Source: Eutypella sp. D-1
Taxonomy: Eukaryota > Ascomycota > Sordariomycetes > Xylariales > Diatrypaceae
DNA length: 64,000 nt
Reading direction: 5' to 3'
Assembly (NCBI GenBank): GCA_023313575.1
Contig: JAJTTP010000003.1
Coordinates: 2,046,001 to 2,110,000, forward strand
The notes below the pieces were generated by a model that worked only from the letters and a program-made list of their open reading frames with translations, did no database searches and was not told the DNA's origin. Positions 61,560-64,000 of this stretch are shown piece after piece. Within the stretch, counting starts at the first letter, position 1; each line of letters opens with the position of its first letter. A program made the position numbers and the translations under genes.

Positions 61560-63460
61560 ATGCACGCCCAGGCAGCAGGGCCCAGGCCATCAGAACCCAG
61601 ACAGATGTCGAAGATGTTTATCAGCGGGCAGTTGCCCCAGTCTGTCTGGTTTGATCCTCCGAAGTATCCAATCTTTGCAACCCAGTCTCAGGTCGACAGT
61701 TACAGTCAAAGAGCTATCGTCCAAAGTCAGAATTTTGAGCAACGGCTTTTCGACTTCTGCTACAACAACATCAGTGCTTGTCCACTGGTACTGTCTCAGC
61801 CACGAACGCAGCAGCAGCAGCATAATTCGCAGCAGTTCCAGTACTACCCCCAGTCGTGGACAATGGAGGAGAAGCACTGGTTTGACCAGATCATGGACAG
61901 GAGCAATAACTCCTACATGGTATGAAACCCCCCTTTACCCACCCCTTGAATGTGATAGCGATCTTACCTAATTACCAACATTACCTCTTCAATAGGACGA
62001 ACGTTCTTATAATACCTATCTTCCAGGTACTGGTTTGGAGGATCCAAACACTAGACAGCAAACGACTCCCGCGTATGTCTCAGCTCCAACTGCCGGGAGA
62101 GATTTGAACCAGAGTCATTTCCAGCAGAACAAAGAGACAGAGACGGGAGGCGACCCGATGATCTGGTCCAGTCCCTCCATCACGCCAGCAAACGCTTACC
62201 AGTCGTACTTGGGTGGTTTTGGCGGGTCGCCAAATCATACTTCGTCGTGGCAGAGTTATGAGGGAACATCCGCCGACACAAACCAGTTCGAAAACTGCTT
62301 CTTCCACGACGGCCTCCCGGACTCGTCTTGCGTCCCGAGTAGCCCGCACGCCCTCGGCGAGCCGCCAGTATGCAACCGGATCAGTCCAACAACCACCTAC
62401 AGTAGCTTTTCGTCTTCGGCACCTACCGAAGCGATGGGCTCCCTGAGCTTCGACACGATCAACGAGACCATGGGTGCACCGGGTAGCCCGCGGATGAATA
62501 ACGATGCCGCCGGACCACCCTACTACTACCCCGCCACTATCTCCCCCGCCCAACTTCGAAAGGTCGTGACCCCAACCCCGAACTCCTCGTCGGAGTCTGT
62601 CCACACCGCGCTACAGACCAGTGATAACCCGGACTCTACCTCATCTAACTTCGATCGGCTCCGCCGGCGCAGCCCACTTCCCTTGAAACACCAGTTTAGC
62701 AAAAAGAGCCGGCGGGAGCTACCGACTAAGCCTACCAAGCCCCGCCGCGGACACCTGGACACCTCGGCCGACCGCGTGGCCTTCCGCGCTCCACAGAGCT
62801 CATCGCGCCACCACGATACGTCTCCACAACCCAAGTTAGCTCCGCTGAGACCGAAGCCCGAGAAGCCGTTCGTACCTCCTGTAGCCGTACCGGCACCGAT
62901 TGGCAGCAGCGGCGGCAGTGCCGGTATGTTTCCTGGCCAGGTCCCGAACAGGTGGTCCGACAAGGATGATTTCCTCGTTCGATCAAAGGAGGCAGGTATG
63001 ACGTACCGCGAGATCCGCAAGCAAGGCAACTTCAAGGAGGCAGAGTCGACCTTGCGGGGCAGATACCGTACCCTCACCAAGTCGAAGGAGGCTCGGGTGA
63101 GGAAGCCGGAGTGGCAGGACAAAGATGTAAGTAGCATCCAATCTCTCCTCCTCACAGCGCAAGTGCGCACTCGCGTCTTTTCCCCCGCCACTACAATTGA
63201 GGGTAATAGAGAAAAGGAAGTCTTAGATACTTACCCTGATATGCTGCTGGTGCTAACGTCCATGCCTGCTCGACTAGATACATCTCCTCAAGAAGGCCGT
63301 GCATGAGTTCGCCCGGGGCAACGAGATCGTCTCCGCCAAGATCCCCTGGAAGGAGGTAGCCAAGTACATCGTCAAGCACGGCGGCTCGTACCACTTCGGC
63401 AACGCCACGTGCCGCAAGCGCTGGGACGACCTGGTTGCCCTACAGGGCGACGAGGCCTAA
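61560..63460 (+). CDS. Probable DNA-binding protein with two Myb/SANT-like repeats
   Basis: Exons: 61560-61919, 61996-63126, 63278-63460; 1674 nt, 557 aa. Conserved sequence is C-terminal: a first Myb-like repeat at about 438-492 (NRWSDKDDFLVRSKEAGMTY, then EIRKQG and LRGRYRTLTKSK) and a second at about 493-550 (DIHLLKKAVHEFARGNE, IPWKEVAKYIVKHGG, CRKRWDDL). The spacing of Trp and hydrophobic residues fits three-helix Myb folds, so a nuclear transcription regulator is likely. The N-terminal 430 residues are Ser/Pro/Gln/Asn-rich and look disordered, with a basic Pro-rich stretch (residues about 345-385) that could serve in nuclear import. The last intron falls at the start of the second repeat; an unspliced message would lose that repeat. 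A second in-frame ATG, 15 codons downstream at 61605, is an alternative start. The target genes are unknown. Confidence 0.78.
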
Positions 63461-64000
63461 GCACCGAAGCGTGCTAAAATGAAGAAGAATGAATAGTCTC
63501 GAGTTAGAACAAGAGAGGAAAGAGTCGAGATGAGAGAAGAAGCCGACACGTGGTTTGTATTGACACGAGGGATAGATGGATGCTAGTAATGGTGGCGAGG
63601 CACTTGTGCTGGCGCCCGCCGGCGTCGGCGGGACAGAGTCTGTAGGATAATTCCGAGGGAGGTTCCATGGCATGCATTGCATTTTGGTGTGTTGAAATCG
63701 GCGAAAACATACCTAGTCGCCAGGCTCGGCGTAAAGAGGAAAGTGTGGCGAGGGTCTATCTGTCTGTTTATCTGTACTTGGAAACCAAAAACCTTTGCAT
63801 TTACGAAAAGAAAAGACTGGAGGCTACGCCTAAGTTAATACATAGTCTCTAGGGGGCCACGGCCTCATAGTTTAGCACAGCTACACCTCGCTTTGTATCC
63901 AGGAGTGTTTGTTTATTCGCTCTTCCTGCAGATGATTGCGTCTTTTTACATAAAGAAATGTGTACTCATCGCTAAGGCCTGATGCCTATCTTCTCCAAGA
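63461..64000. other. Right-edge spacer
   Basis: Downstream of the Myb-like gene. No gene is visible; short frames on both strands are unsupported. It presumably holds the 3' UTR of the Myb-like gene. Confidence 0.6.

Overview
The window is nuclear DNA of a filamentous ascomycete (Pezizomycotina), most likely a Sordariomycete. The reasons are the short introns (about 50-200 nt, GT..AG, with CTRAC-type branch points), long gene-poor spacers full of simple repeats, and house-keeping proteins that read as fungal Tel1, Nup192, Vma22, Slx8 and Mip1. There are no operons, no rRNA or tRNA gene that I could find, no CRISPR array and no intact transposon. Ten protein-coding genes can be supported. Because most are split, exon chains were assembled from splice signals and reading-frame continuity; every reported chain closes in frame from ATG to stop.

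Layout, left to right. 1-3043: gene-free spacer. 3044-3880 (+): V-ATPase assembly factor Vma22-like. 4384-13638 (-): the ATM-family checkpoint kinase Tel1, eight exons, 2943 aa, convergent with vma22. 15034-20427 (+): the inner-ring nucleoporin Nup192, divergent from tel1. 20428-24685: long spacer. 24686-26570 (+): Dip5-type amino-acid permease. 26571-30061: spacer. 30062-32173 (-): neurochondrin/DUF1941 HEAT-like protein, divergent from 32963-36054 (+): a CLC chloride channel/transporter with two CBS domains. 36055-38420: spacer with a 25-C run. 38421-41360 (-): RING-type SUMO-targeted ubiquitin ligase subunit of Slx8 type. 41361-44930: spacer. 44931-48668 (+): mitochondrial DNA polymerase gamma (Mip1). 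48669-50742: spacer. 50743-54198 (-): an orphan single-pass membrane protein with a long disordered tail. 56742-57625 (-): stand-alone class I glutamine amidotransferase. 57626-61559: spacer with a possibly RIP-mutated stretch. 61560-63460 (+): a protein with two Myb/SANT-like repeats.

Three genes serve genome maintenance (tel1, slx8, mip1), but they are far apart and separately transcribed, so I do not infer a functional cluster. There is no biosynthetic cluster and I see no convincing undescribed multi-gene system. The points most worth a second look are: a Gln where the CLC antiporter family has its proton-relay Glu; short upstream ORFs abutting or overlapping the mip1 and CLC start codons; a perfect GGAACCGGTTCC palindrome within a 13-bp direct repeat upstream of the Myb-like gene; eight intergenic copies of the 10-bp palindrome TACCTAGGTA; an in-frame, stop-free 60-nt intron in nup192; and the orphan 991-aa membrane protein.
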